From Cellvibrionales bacterium UBA2618 (GTDB taxonomy: Bacteria > Pseudomonadota > Gammaproteobacteria > Pseudomonadales > Porticoccaceae), in contig DDJS01000146.1 in the NCBI GenBank assembly GCA_002339165.1, forward strand, positions 1 through 24,213: a stretch of DNA of 24,213 nt, given 5' to 3'. Position 1 is the stretch's first letter. Every line of letters begins with the position of its first letter. Below are positions 13,763 to 22,023 of this stretch, piece by piece. Below the pieces are notes generated by a model. The model searched no databases. It saw only the letters and a list, made by a program, of their open reading frames with translations, and had not been told where the DNA came from. The translations under genes were made by a program, and so were the position numbers.

Positions 13763-14992
13763 ATGTCAGTGAAAGACATCATATTGATCAATGTGTTTGG
13801 TGCGGATCAGCCGGGTATTACCAGTCAAGTCACGCAGGTTTTGGCAAACTTCGATGCTAGCGTATTAGATATTGGCCAGGCGGTTATTCATGATCAGTTA
13901 AATTTGGGTATCCTAGCGGCGGTGCCCGATGCCTCGGTTACCGAGGCGGTTACCGAGGCCGTGAGCGAGCGCATAAAAAGACTCGATATGCGCGTTAAAT
14001 TCTTTCCTATTTCGATTCAGCAGTACCGAGACTGGGTTGATCAGCAGGGTAAGAAACGCCATATTGTGACCCTTTTGGCGCGCAAGATCGAGGCACGACA
14101 TCTTGCCGCGGTGACCCAGATTACCGCTGATTTAGGCCTCAACATCGACAAGATCGTGCGCCTGTCGGGGCGCGTACCGTTGGATCCCGATGAAACTCTG
14201 GGCCGCGCTTGCATCGAGTTCTCCGCTCGCGGCGAACCCCGAGACGCTGAAATATTGCGCACTTCGCTGCTCGAGTTGGCCGGTCTTTACAACATCGATA
14301 TCGCTTACCAGCAGGATACTATCTACCGTCGAAGTCGACAGTTGGTGGTGTTCGATATGGATTCGACGCTGATCGATGCCGAGGTGATCGATGAACTTGC
14401 CCATGAAGCAGGAGTCGGCCAGCAGGTGGCCGCGATCACCGAGGCGGCGATGCGGGGAGAGTTGGATTTTGAGCAGAGTTTTAGGCAGCGTCTGGCGCTG
14501 CTAGAAGGATTGCCGGTCGAGGTCTTACAGTCGGTTGCCACGCGCTTGAGACTGAATGAGGGTGCCGAGTATTTAATTAAACGGCTTAAACAACTCGGCT
14601 TTAAAACGGCGATTGTATCCGGTGGATTTATTTATTTTGCAAGGTACTTGCAGTCTATTCTCGGCGTTGACTACATCTATGCCAACGAACTCGATATCCA
14701 CAATGGGCATGTTACGGGGCGCGTAAGCGGCACGATTATCGATGGGCAGATGAAGGCTCAGTTACTCCGCGAATTGGCGCATCGCGAGGGGCTCAGGTTA
14801 GAACAGGTAATTGCAGTGGGCGATGGTGCCAACGATTTACCGATGTTGCAGATTGCCGGTTTGGGTATCGCATTTCGAGCCAAGCCTTTAGTGGTGGCAT
14901 CGGCGCAGCAATCAATTTCCAATCTCGGTCTCGACGGCATTCTTTACTTGCTCGGTTACAGCGATCGCGCGATCGATGTATTAGATGACTAA
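13763..14992 (+). CDS. serB: Phosphoserine phosphatase (SerB) with N-terminal ACT domains
   Basis: This 409-residue enzyme removes phosphate from O-phosphoserine, the last step of serine synthesis. The N-terminal half holds two ACT-type regulatory regions (VFGADQPGITSQVTQVLA near residue 13 and HIVTLLARKIEARHLAAV near 99), as in Pseudomonas SerB and unlike the shorter E. coli form. The C-terminal HAD phosphatase has motif I FDMDSTLID with nucleophile Asp198, motif II TAIVSGGF and motif IV VGDGANDLPML. The ATG follows AACGAG. Serine made here feeds the two serine acetyltransferases nearby. Confidence 0.96.
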   Translation: MSVKDIILINVFGADQPGITSQVTQVLANFDASVLDIGQAVIHDQLNLGILAAVPDASVTEAVTEAVSERIKRLDMRVKFFPISIQQYRDWVDQQGKKRHIVTLLARKIEARHLAAVTQITADLGLNIDKIVRLSGRVPLDPDETLGRACIEFSARGEPRDAEILRTSLLELAGLYNIDIAYQQDTIYRRSRQLVVFDMDSTLIDAEVIDELAHEAGVGQQVAAITEAAMRGELDFEQSFRQRLALLEGLPVEVLQSVATRLRLNEGAEYLIKRLKQLGFKTAIVSGGFIYFARYLQSILGVDYIYANELDIHNGHVTGRVSGTIIDGQMKAQLLRELAHREGLRLEQVIAVGDGANDLPMLQIAGLGIAFRAKPLVVASAQQSISNLGLDGILYLLGYSDRAIDVLDD

Positions 14993-15109
14993 TGCGGTCG
15001 ATGGGTCGCCGCGAATCCCTAGCGAGGGTAATTGCATGGATGGAAAAATGGCCAACTTTTTGGGCGCTTCGGTTATTATGATTGCTTTCTATCGAGAGAC
15101 GACGTAACT

Positions 15110-15679
15110 ATGGCCAATTATTCCACCAATGAGTTCCGATCTGGGCTAAAAGTGATGCTCGAGAAAGAGCCCTGCTCTATTTTGGAAAATGAATTTGTCA
15201 AACCCGGCAAGGGGCAGGCCTTCAGTCGCGTCAAGTTGCGCAATCTAAAAACTGGGCGGGTATTAGAAAAAACCTTTAAGTCTGGCGAATCGCTGGAGGC
15301 CGCCGACGTGATGGACACCGATATGCAGTATCTCTATAACGATGGCGATTTTTGGTACTTTATGGAGCCAGAGACCTTTGAACAGCATCAGGCCGACGAA
15401 AAGGCAGTGGGCGAGGCGTCTCAATGGCTACGGGAGCAGGATGTCTGCGTTGTCACTCTTTACAACGGCGCGCCACTCTCGGTAACGCCGCCAAATCACG
15501 TCGACCTAGAGATCGTAGAAACTGATCCGGGGCTGCGTGGAGACACCGCAACGGGCGGCACTAAGCCGGCAATTTTAAGCACCGGAGCGGTGATTAAAGT
15601 ACCACTGTTTCTCGAACAGAATGAAGTTGTGCGCGTAGATACACGCACTGGCGAGTACCTTGGCCGCGCCAAAGATTAA
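15110..15679 (+). CDS. efp: Translation elongation factor P (EF-P)
   Basis: EF-P relieves ribosome stalling at polyproline stretches. From the ATG at 15110 it is 189 residues, the usual length, beginning MANYSTNEFRSGLKVML. The modified lysine is Lys34 in KPGKGQAF, the position that receives beta-lysine in the EpmA/EpmB pathway. This differs from the arginine in rhamnosylated Pseudomonas EF-P. RTGEYLGRA closes the protein. The frame stays open upstream to 15032, but family alignment supports 15110. The modifying enzyme gene epmA follows immediately; epmB is not visible nearby. Confidence 0.97.
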   Translation: MANYSTNEFRSGLKVMLEKEPCSILENEFVKPGKGQAFSRVKLRNLKTGRVLEKTFKSGESLEAADVMDTDMQYLYNDGDFWYFMEPETFEQHQADEKAVGEASQWLREQDVCVVTLYNGAPLSVTPPNHVDLEIVETDPGLRGDTATGGTKPAILSTGAVIKVPLFLEQNEVVRVDTRTGEYLGRAKD

Positions 15680-15739
15680 AGCTCGCAGCGTCGCTTGGAT
15701 GCGCGTGCAGTCGATCGCCATCGTGCTGGACTAAAGGCG

Positions 15740-16690
15740 ATGGAATGCGAATGGCGCGCAGCGATTGACCGGCCGACGCTTGAGTATCGCGCTCGGGTCA
15801 TGCAGATGATACGTACTTTTTTGTCTTCGCGTGGGGTCCTCGAAGTCGATGTGCCGGCGCTTGGCCGACATGCGGTGACCGACCCTCACATAGACAGTAT
15901 CGCGACCGGCGGTTTTTCTACTGAGGGATTTTTGCAGAGCTCGCCGGAATTTTATATGAAGCGCCTACTGGCGTCGGGCAGTGGCGATATCTTTAGTTTG
16001 GGTAAAGCTTTTCGTGCAGGCGAGACCGGGCCCCGCCACAACGTTGAATTTACGCTATTGGAATGGTACCGCGTCGCCTGGGATGAACACCAGTTAATGG
16101 CCGAGTTGGCCGATTTAGTGACTCATCTTTGGCCTGAAGTGGGCAGTTTAACGCTCAGTTACGGCGAGGCCTTTGAACAGCATTTACAGATCAATCCGCA
16201 TACTGCGTCCCTGGCTCAATTGCGCCTTATGGCAGTTGCGCAGGGTGCCGAGCGCTGGCATGACGAGTCCCGTGCCAACTGTCTTGATGTACTATTTAGC
16301 TTATGTGTCGAGCCGCTATTGCCGCGCGGGCTGGTCTTTCTCTACGATTATCCGGCCTGCCAGGCGGCGTTGTCGCAGTTGTATCAAAATCGCGAGGGCC
16401 AGCAGGTCAGCCGTCGTTTTGAGGTCTATTTAAACAATCTAGAACTGGCTAATGGTTACTTCGAGCTAACCGATGCCATCGAGCAACGTCGCCGGTTTGA
16501 TGACGATTTGGCGGTTAGAATCGCTAGCGACAAACCGCCAGTCGCTCAGGACGAGCGCCTTTTACAGGCGCTAGAGGCGGGGTTGCCGAGTTGTGCGGGC
16601 GTCGCGCTGGGCGTCGATCGATTGATTATGCAATTACTCGAAATTCCGACTATTGATCTGACTATGCCATTCAACTGGGCTCGCCGTTGA
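15740..16690 (+). CDS. epmA: EF-P--(R)-beta-lysine ligase (EpmA/PoxA/GenX)
   Basis: EpmA is a truncated class II lysyl-tRNA synthetase paralog that ligates (R)-beta-lysine to Lys34 of EF-P. With the ATG at 15740 it is 316 residues, close to E. coli EpmA (325). Class II core motifs are seen: LEVDVPALGRH, SSPEFYMKRLL, FRAGETGPRHNVEFTLLEWYR (split here: FRAGETGPRHN, EFTLLEWYR), RFEVYLNNLELANG and motif 3 GVALGVDRLIM. There is no anticodon-binding domain. An upstream TTG at 15695 would give 331 residues with no better ribosome site. The gene follows efp directly on the same strand, a functional pairing. Confidence 0.95.
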   Translation: MECEWRAAIDRPTLEYRARVMQMIRTFLSSRGVLEVDVPALGRHAVTDPHIDSIATGGFSTEGFLQSSPEFYMKRLLASGSGDIFSLGKAFRAGETGPRHNVEFTLLEWYRVAWDEHQLMAELADLVTHLWPEVGSLTLSYGEAFEQHLQINPHTASLAQLRLMAVAQGAERWHDESRANCLDVLFSLCVEPLLPRGLVFLYDYPACQAALSQLYQNREGQQVSRRFEVYLNNLELANGYFELTDAIEQRRRFDDDLAVRIASDKPPVAQDERLLQALEAGLPSCAGVALGVDRLIMQLLEIPTIDLTMPFNWARR

Positions 16691-16730
16691 CCGCCTGTGA
16701 TGGTCAGGCTGGCTCGGCCCGGATGTGCCG

Positions 16731-17528
16731 TTATTCGCAATTAAAATAGTGGTTCATTGCCATCGCCGGTTCGTCACTCTGCGTATCGCCGACCACGCGG
16801 GCTGGCACGCCGGCGACGATGGCGTGTTTGGCGACCGGTTTTAAGACTACGCTTGAGGCTGCAACCATAGCGCCGCAGCCAATACTGATGTTGCCGAGAA
16901 TTTTGGCTCCAGGGCCTATCAGCACCCCATGGCCAATTTTAGGGTGACGGTCACCGCTTTCCTTGCCGGTGCCGCCGAGGGTCACAGATTGCATGATCGA
17001 GACCGCATCTTCGATCACCGCGGTCTCACCGATAACCAGTCCAGAGGCATGATCTAGCATAATGCCGCATCCTATTTTTGCAGCGGGGTGAATGTCGATG
17101 CCAAAGCGCAGAGAAATCTGCGACTGCAACAGCAGCGCCAGAGAACGACGTTCGTGAAGCCACAGTCGGTGGGCCACGCGGTAGGCTTGTAGCGCGATAA
17201 AACCCTTGTAAAAGAGAAACACCGAGAGGCTCATTTTACACGCTGAATCGCGCTCAAAGGTGGCGCAAATATCGGCGGCGGCGGCGGTAATAAAAGCTGC
17301 GTCGGTGTCGATACCGCGCAGAATTTCAGCGATCAATGCCTCGCTAAGTAGGTCGCAGACGAGTTCACCAGACAGCCGGTTGGTCAGCGCGCTACCGAGG
17401 TCATCATGATCAAGAACGGCGCTCTGCAGGTACTCTTTAAGTAGCGGTTCGCGAGCACTCTCGCGCGCGGCTTGAGCGCTAATGTCTTGCCATAGCGCCG
17501 TGGTTGCAATATTTGTCATAGGTATCAT
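16731..17528 (-). CDS. cysE: Serine O-acetyltransferase (CysE), copy 2
   Basis: A second complete serine acetyltransferase, about 265 residues. The N-terminal helical domain (YLQSAVLDHDDLGSALTNRL) and beta-helix repeats are present, with catalytic Asp145 in IDIHPAAKIG and His160 in MLDHASG, then SVTLGGTGKESGDRHPKIG. It is closer to the E. coli CysE motif pattern than copy 1. The start is uncertain: GTG 17534, ATG 17528 and ATG 17519 are in frame and none has a clear ribosome site. It lies about 15-20 bases after comF, so cotranscription is likely. Both paralogs keep the catalytic residues, so specialization or different feedback control is more likely than loss of function. Confidence 0.94.
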   Translation of the reverse strand: MIPMTNIATTALWQDISAQAARESAREPLLKEYLQSAVLDHDDLGSALTNRLSGELVCDLLSEALIAEILRGIDTDAAFITAAAADICATFERDSACKMSLSVFLFYKGFIALQAYRVAHRLWLHERRSLALLLQSQISLRFGIDIHPAAKIGCGIMLDHASGLVIGETAVIEDAVSIMQSVTLGGTGKESGDRHPKIGHGVLIGPGAKILGNISIGCGAMVAASSVVLKPVAKHAIVAGVPARVVGDTQSDEPAMAMNHYFNCE

Positions 17529-17548
17529 GGACACATTTTGCGGTACCG

Positions 17549-18271
17549 CTAGTAATTATTCCAGCCCGTTCTTGCAATACACCAAACGTCGACCTGACGC
17601 GCGCCAGCCGCAAGTAGCGAATTGGTCATCGACGCGGCGGTTGCGCCGGTGGTGACAACGTCGTCGAGTATGGCGATGCGCGCTTGATCGAGTGGTATTG
17701 GGCAATTAAACGCATCGGCGACGGCGCGCTTCCGGTTAATTTTAGACTGTCGGCGTTGCGGGGGCGCACGGCCAGTGCGGCGACATATATCGCAACGCAG
17801 CTGTATTTCCGGTAACGCCTCAGTTAGGTGGCGACCGAGAAGTTCGCATTGGTTAAAACCGCGGCGAAGCTGCTTTGACCAGTGCAGTGGCACGGGCACC
17901 AATAGATCGGGTAGGCGTCGTCGGTAAGCCCGGTTAAATACTCTGGCACACTGCAGCGCGAGTTGCCGAGTGACCGGCGCATAGGCATCGCGTTTTATGT
18001 CGCCGATTAAATAATTCATCGGCGGGCGGTAGTGAAGAGCGGCGATGCAGCGCTGATACGGCGGTGGTGCGGTTGCACAGGCGATACATAACTGGGCATT
18101 TTCAAGCGGTAGGGCGCAGCGTTGACAGCTATTATGCATCCATGGCAGAGCATCGCTGCAGGCGGCGCAGATCGCACCGTGCGAGGGTTCTAACGAACCT
18201 CTACAGAGGCTGCATGAACCCGATGAAATAGTCTTAAATAAGCGCTTGAGCCAAGTTGCCTGCGCGTGCAT
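17549..18271 (-). CDS. comF: ComF family phosphoribosyltransferase-like protein
   Basis: The 240-residue protein has an N-terminal double zinc-ribbon of paired cysteines (CSLC, CAAC, CQRC, CIAC between about residues 20 and 65) and a type I phosphoribosyltransferase domain ending in the PRPP loop IAILDDVVTTGATAAS. LVPVPLHWSKQLRRGFNQCELL is the family signature. ComF proteins act in natural DNA uptake, probably bringing single-stranded DNA across the inner membrane, and are also called GntX. In many gammaproteobacteria comF lies next to bioB; here its neighbours are cysE and yhcB. Confidence 0.93.
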   Translation of the reverse strand: MHAQATWLKRLFKTISSGSCSLCRGSLEPSHGAICAACSDALPWMHNSCQRCALPLENAQLCIACATAPPPYQRCIAALHYRPPMNYLIGDIKRDAYAPVTRQLALQCARVFNRAYRRRLPDLLVPVPLHWSKQLRRGFNQCELLGRHLTEALPEIQLRCDICRRTGRAPPQRRQSKINRKRAVADAFNCPIPLDQARIAILDDVVTTGATAASMTNSLLAAGARQVDVWCIARTGWNNY

Positions 18272-18408
18272 GGCGGTTGCCTCGCAATGTGGCCTGTTGC
18301 GTCTGGTATTTTGTCGCTTCGAGGCTGCGCCTTATGGTGCCGAGCGCATCTTGCTTTGCGGGTAAATCGACGATGGTGCTGGGTGCCCCCGGTCGTGGTG
18401 ACCTGTGG

Positions 18409-18912
18409 CTAACTCACTTTGAGTGTCGGATCAGACAGCTCGTCGTGCTCGTCGAGTTCCGCTTGATCGTCAATCGAATCGGTTAATCCATAGGCCTCGC
18501 TCAAAACACCACCGGGCACTTTAGGCGCATAGTCCTTGGGGGCTTCTATGCCACCATCATCATCGTATGCTGTAGCCTCGATATCGCTCAACGATGGGTC
18601 GATGCCGGCGCCCTTGAGTATCTGCTGGCTGACTTCGGCGCTCGCCAGTCGCAGAGCGCTAGTCGCGAGATGCTCGTGAATGTCTCGGTAGCTTTGAGCC
18701 ATGTTAGTGGTGTGGTGCGACAGGGTGATAAAATGCTCAGTCACCGCCTGTTGATAGCGTTTGAGACTCTCTTGGCCGTCGGCGAGTTTCTTCTCCATGT
18801 CACGCATTGAGGTGCCATCAGACGAATTATTGCGGCTGATGGCGCGCCCAGCCAAAGCACCGAGGATAAAGGCGAAGATTGCGATGGCTGAAATTGTGAT
18901 CATATCTGGCAT
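18409..18912 (-). CDS. yhcB: YhcB/DUF1043 family inner-membrane protein
   Basis: From the ATG at 18912 the product is 167 residues, with one N-terminal membrane segment (ITISAIAIFAFILGALAGRA), a coiled-coil stretch (RDMEKKLADGQESLKRYQ) and the family region HFITLSHHTTNMAQSYRDIHEHLA. PKDYAP is followed by an acidic C-terminus. In E. coli YhcB is a small envelope protein linked to cell division and envelope synthesis. The frame also opens from ATG 18960, but family members begin just before the membrane helix. The gene is divergent from zapE, as in E. coli. Confidence 0.87.
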   Translation of the reverse strand: MPDMITISAIAIFAFILGALAGRAISRNNSSDGTSMRDMEKKLADGQESLKRYQQAVTEHFITLSHHTTNMAQSYRDIHEHLATSALRLASAEVSQQILKGAGIDPSLSDIEATAYDDDGGIEAPKDYAPKVPGGVLSEAYGLTDSIDDQAELDEHDELSDPTLKVS

Positions 18913-19120
18913 GATAAGTGCCCCCAGAAGTACCCCGTTAGTGTCGCCAATGGCGACCATAGACGCAATAGTTTTATTGGTTATTTGACCATAGAGATTG
19001 ATTTTTTAAGCATGCGCTACATTTTCATAGACGTTTGATGGACTGTTCTGTGGGGTTGAATCAGTGCCTGTAGGTAGTTACAGTTTCACTCCTTAAATCA
19101 GCTACCGCCAGAGCCATTTT

Positions 19121-20242
19121 ATGCCCAGCCCACAGCAGCGCTACGAAAAAGATTTACGGCGCGCCGACTTTACCGCCGACGCGGCCCAGGCTATCGCAGT
19201 AGAGCGTCTTGACGCGCTCTATTGGCGTTTACTCAGCCACGCCGAGCGGCGACCTTCGTGGCTGCAAAGCGTGCTGCCAAACTTTCTCACGCCGCTATCC
19301 GCATCGGTATCGAACCCGGTGGAGCGAGGGCTGTATTTTTGGGGTGGGGTTGGGCGCGGTAAGACGTACCTGATGGATAATTTCTATGACTGCTTACCGT
19401 TTACGGATAAAATGCGAGTGCACTTTCACCGCTTTATGCGTCGAGTCCATTTAGAGCTCAAACATTTAAAAGGCCAGATCAACCCGCTCGAGAAGGTCGC
19501 CGATCGGCTCGCTGTGGAAACTCGAATCATCTGTTTTGACGAATTTTTTGTCAGTGATATCACTGATGCAATGATTCTGAGCCTGCTGCTGCAGGCGCTG
19601 TTTGAGCGCGGCGTCTGCCTTGTAGCTACTTCCAACATACAGCCCGACCAGTTGTATTACAACGGTCTGCAACGGCAGCGTTTTTTGCCAGCCATCGCTT
19701 TAATCAATCAGCATTGCGAAATTCTTAACGTCGACAGCGGTACCGATTATCGATTGCGCGCCCTGGAGCGAGCCGAGCTCTTTTACTGCCCAGTCGACAC
19801 CTTTGCAGAGGCCGCGTTGGAAGCAACCTTTGGGCGTTTGGTGCACCTCGAAGCCGAGGTTGCGGATGCGGTCGACCTCGAGGTCGAGGGTCGTAATATT
19901 AGTACCTTAAAATTAGCCAAAGATATTGTCTGGTTTGATTTTAGCGCGATCTGCGAGGGGCCTCGTAGTCAAAATGATTACATAGAGATTGCGCGGGAAT
20001 TTCAAGCGGTGTTAATCTCCGCTGTGCCGGCGTTAGGCGCGCACAATGAAGATGCGGCGCGGCGATTTATCAACCTAGTCGATGAATTCTATGATCGCAA
20101 CGTCAAGCTGGTGTTGTCTGCAGAAAAACCGCTAAACCAGCTCTATGATCAGGGCCGTTTGACCTTTGAATTTCAGCGTACTCAGAGTCGTTTACTGGAA
20201 ATGCAGAGCCATGATTATTTGAGCCGAGCGCATCGGCCCTAA
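19121..20242 (+). CDS. zapE: Cell division ATPase ZapE (AFG1-like, YhcM)
   Basis: ZapE is an AFG1-family P-loop ATPase that associates with the FtsZ ring. The 373-residue protein matches the family length and has Walker A WGGVGRGKTYLMD (near residue 73), MRVHFHRFMRRVH, Walker B IICFDEFFVSDITDAMIL, the sensor region LVATSNIQPDQLYYNGLQR, and the family C-terminal FINLVDEFYDRNVKLV. The start ATG is at 19121; no strong ribosome site was seen. It lies just before rplM-rpsI, the conserved gammaproteobacterial order. Confidence 0.96.
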   Translation: MPSPQQRYEKDLRRADFTADAAQAIAVERLDALYWRLLSHAERRPSWLQSVLPNFLTPLSASVSNPVERGLYFWGGVGRGKTYLMDNFYDCLPFTDKMRVHFHRFMRRVHLELKHLKGQINPLEKVADRLAVETRIICFDEFFVSDITDAMILSLLLQALFERGVCLVATSNIQPDQLYYNGLQRQRFLPAIALINQHCEILNVDSGTDYRLRALERAELFYCPVDTFAEAALEATFGRLVHLEAEVADAVDLEVEGRNISTLKLAKDIVWFDFSAICEGPRSQNDYIEIAREFQAVLISAVPALGAHNEDAARRFINLVDEFYDRNVKLVLSAEKPLNQLYDQGRLTFEFQRTQSRLLEMQSHDYLSRAHRP

Positions 20243-20246
20243 CTTA

Positions 20247-20271
20247 CCGATAGCGCGTCGGAGAGTTTTTT
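20247..20271 (+). terminator. Weak candidate terminator after zapE
   Basis: CCGA (20247-20250) pairs with TCGG (20258-20261) across seven bases, and a run of six T residues follows after AGAG. The stem is only four base pairs, so this is weak. Confidence 0.25.
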
Positions 20272-20292
20272 GTAAATAGCTGCTTGCGGGAC

Positions 20293-20321
20293 TTGTAAAA
20301 CACGCCTCGGGTCTTTACAAT
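20293..20321 (+). promoter_or_regulatory. Sigma70 promoter of rplM-rpsI
   Basis: TTGTAA (20293-20298) and TACAAT (20316-20321) are spaced by exactly 17 bases. The expected start is about 20328, giving a leader of about 33 bases before rplM. A strong promoter is expected for ribosomal protein genes. Confidence 0.65.
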
Positions 20322-20361
20322 TCGCCCCCTTTTTTGGCATACCCTGATTAGGCTAGATGTA

Positions 20362-20790
20362 ATGAAAACGTACAGTGCAAAACCCGAAACAGTAGAACGC
20401 GATTGGTTTGTCATAGACGCTGAGGATAAAACCCTGGGTAGATTGGCGGTGGCTGTCGCTACGCGACTGCGTGGTAAGCACAAGCCCGAATATACGCCGC
20501 ACGTTGACACTGGCGATTATATTGTCGTGGTCAATGCCGAGAAGGTAGCCGTGACCGGTAAAAAAGCCACAGATAAGATTTACTACTCGTACTCGGGTTA
20601 CCCCGGCGGTATCAAGGACATTAATTTTCAAGATCTGATTGCCAAGGCGCCGGAAAGGGTGATTCAGTCCGCGGTTAAGGGTATGCTTCCACGCGGTCCT
20701 CTGGGTCGGGAGATGTTTCGCAAGCTAAAGGTCTACGCCGGAAGCCAGCACCCGCATACAGCGCAGCAACCTCAAACTTTAGAATTGTAA
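20362..20790 (+). CDS. rplM: 50S ribosomal protein L13
   Basis: L13 is an early-assembling protein of the large ribosomal subunit. The 142-residue length equals E. coli L13. Family motifs are the N-terminal MKTYSAKPETVERDWFVIDA, KTLGRLAVAVATRLRGK (here TLGRLAVAVATRLRGK), HVDTGDYIVVVNAEK and AVKGMLPRGPLGREMFRKL. It is followed 12 bases later by rpsI, the universal L13-S9 pair. Confidence 0.99.
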   Translation: MKTYSAKPETVERDWFVIDAEDKTLGRLAVAVATRLRGKHKPEYTPHVDTGDYIVVVNAEKVAVTGKKATDKIYYSYSGYPGGIKDINFQDLIAKAPERVIQSAVKGMLPRGPLGREMFRKLKVYAGSQHPHTAQQPQTLEL

Positions 20791-20802
20791 CGGAAATCGA
20801 AA

Positions 20803-21195
20803 ATGGCAGATGCACAATATTACGGAACCGGAAGACGCAAGACGTCTGCTGCGCGAGTTTTTATGAGCGCAGGTACGGGTAACATTAAGATCAATGACCG
20901 CTCGATAGAATCCTATTTTGGACGAGAAGTTGCCAGAATGATCATCCGACAGCCTTTTGACGTGGTCGAAATGGTAGAGAAATTTGATCTCAAGATCACC
21001 GTCAATGGCGGCGGTAGCTTCGGACAAGCAGGCGCTATCCGGCACGGCATCGCGCGTGCTCTGGTGCAGTACGATGAGAATTTACGCCCATCACTGCGCA
21101 AAGCGGGATTCCTAACCCGCGATGCACGTCAAGTAGAGCGCAAAAAAGTCGGCCTCCACAAGGCGCGCAAGAGACCACAGTTTTCTAAGCGTTAG
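20803..21195 (+). CDS. rpsI: 30S ribosomal protein S9
   Basis: S9 is a small-subunit protein whose C-terminal tail reaches the P-site tRNA. The 130-residue protein has YYGTGRRKTSAARV, ITVNGGGSFGQAGAIRHGIA and the basic tail ending KARKRPQFSKR, all diagnostic. The ATG has a CGGAAA-type site upstream. A strong terminator follows. Confidence 0.99.
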   Translation: MADAQYYGTGRRKTSAARVFMSAGTGNIKINDRSIESYFGREVARMIIRQPFDVVEMVEKFDLKITVNGGGSFGQAGAIRHGIARALVQYDENLRPSLRKAGFLTRDARQVERKKVGLHKARKRPQFSKR

Positions 21196-21214
21196 AGTCG
21201 CGGCAAAAGATCTG

Positions 21215-21241
21215 GCCCGAATTTTTATTCGGGCTTTTTTT
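21215..21241 (+). terminator. Rho-independent terminator after rpsI
   Basis: GCCCGAA (21215-21221) pairs perfectly with TTCGGGC (21228-21234) around a TTTTTA loop, followed by seven T residues. It ends the rplM-rpsI transcript 20 bases after rpsI. Confidence 0.95.
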
Positions 21242-21286
21242 ATGTTCAAAAACAAGTGTTTACTGGGTTGTCAAGAACCCGCACTG

Positions 21287-21315
21287 TTGCGCGCCTGAGG
21301 CCAATCCATTAATAT
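21287..21315 (+). promoter_or_regulatory. Weak candidate promoter for the bc1 operon
   Basis: TTGCGC (21287-21292) and TAATAT (21310-21315) are 17 bases apart, upstream of petA and after the rpsI terminator. Both boxes are only partial matches. TATGAT overlaps the -10 region. Confidence 0.35.
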
Positions 21316-21388
21316 GATGCCTGATCGGGCACGAGCTGTCTGAAACGCTCTATCACCTGTACAAAAATGCACAATAAGGAGTTTCCGA

Positions 21389-22021
21389 TTGGATACTATC
21401 GATGCCAATGCTAGTGATGTTGATGCTACGGATGTCAACACCAGTCGACGGCGTTTTCTGACAGGAGCGACTAGCGTTATTGGTGCTGTGGGCGTTGTCG
21501 GCGCGGCCATCCCATTTGTAGCGTCGTGGAAGCCAAGCGCCAAGGCCAAGGCTGCGGGCGCACCAGTGAAGGTTAACGTTGGTAAGTTGGAGGCCGGTGC
21601 GAGGCTGGTGGTTGAATGGCGCGGTAAGCCGGTCTACATTGTACGACGCACCGCCGAGACGCTGGCTGCGGTTGACGCACTGGGCGATGAGACGCTAAAA
21701 GATATGACCTCTGTTGATGCTGCGCAACCCAGTTATATCAAGGGTTCGGCGCGGGCTCTAGCGGGTAAAGAGGATCTGCTGGTGTTAGTTGGGCTGTGCA
21801 CGCACCTAGGTTGTGCTCCCATTTACCGTCCCGATGTGGGCGCCGCCGACCTCGGCGGCGACAGTTGGATGGGTGGCTTTTTCTGCCCATGCCATGGTTC
21901 TAAATTTGATCTGTCGGGACGAGTTTATGTAAATGTACCCGCCCCGACTAATCTAGAGATTCCCCCGCATTCGTATGAGTCGGACTCAATCATTGTTATT
22001 GGCGTAGACGCGGAGGTTTAA
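21389..22021 (+). CDS. petA: Ubiquinol-cytochrome c reductase Rieske iron-sulfur subunit
   Basis: This subunit carries the 2Fe-2S cluster that takes the first electron from ubiquinol in the bc1 complex. The 210-residue protein has a twin-arginine motif (SRRRFLTGA) before the hydrophobic anchor SVIGAVGVVGAAIPFVASW. Box 1 is CTHLGC (Cys137, His139, Cys142) and box 2 is CPCHGSKFD (from Cys166). The start is TTG, seven bases after a full AAGGAG ribosome site (21376-21381), so it is well supported. The stop lies two bases before the next gene's ATG. Confidence 0.98.
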   Translation: MDTIDANASDVDATDVNTSRRRFLTGATSVIGAVGVVGAAIPFVASWKPSAKAKAAGAPVKVNVGKLEAGARLVVEWRGKPVYIVRRTAETLAAVDALGDETLKDMTSVDAAQPSYIKGSARALAGKEDLLVLVGLCTHLGCAPIYRPDVGAADLGGDSWMGGFFCPCHGSKFDLSGRVYVNVPAPTNLEIPPHSYESDSIIVIGVDAEV

Positions 22022-22023
22022 TT

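Noticed and set aside
18272..18408. Possible gene or terminator between yhcB and comF
   Set aside because: The plus-strand open frame over this gap resembles no family, and no hairpin with a T-run or clear promoter was found.
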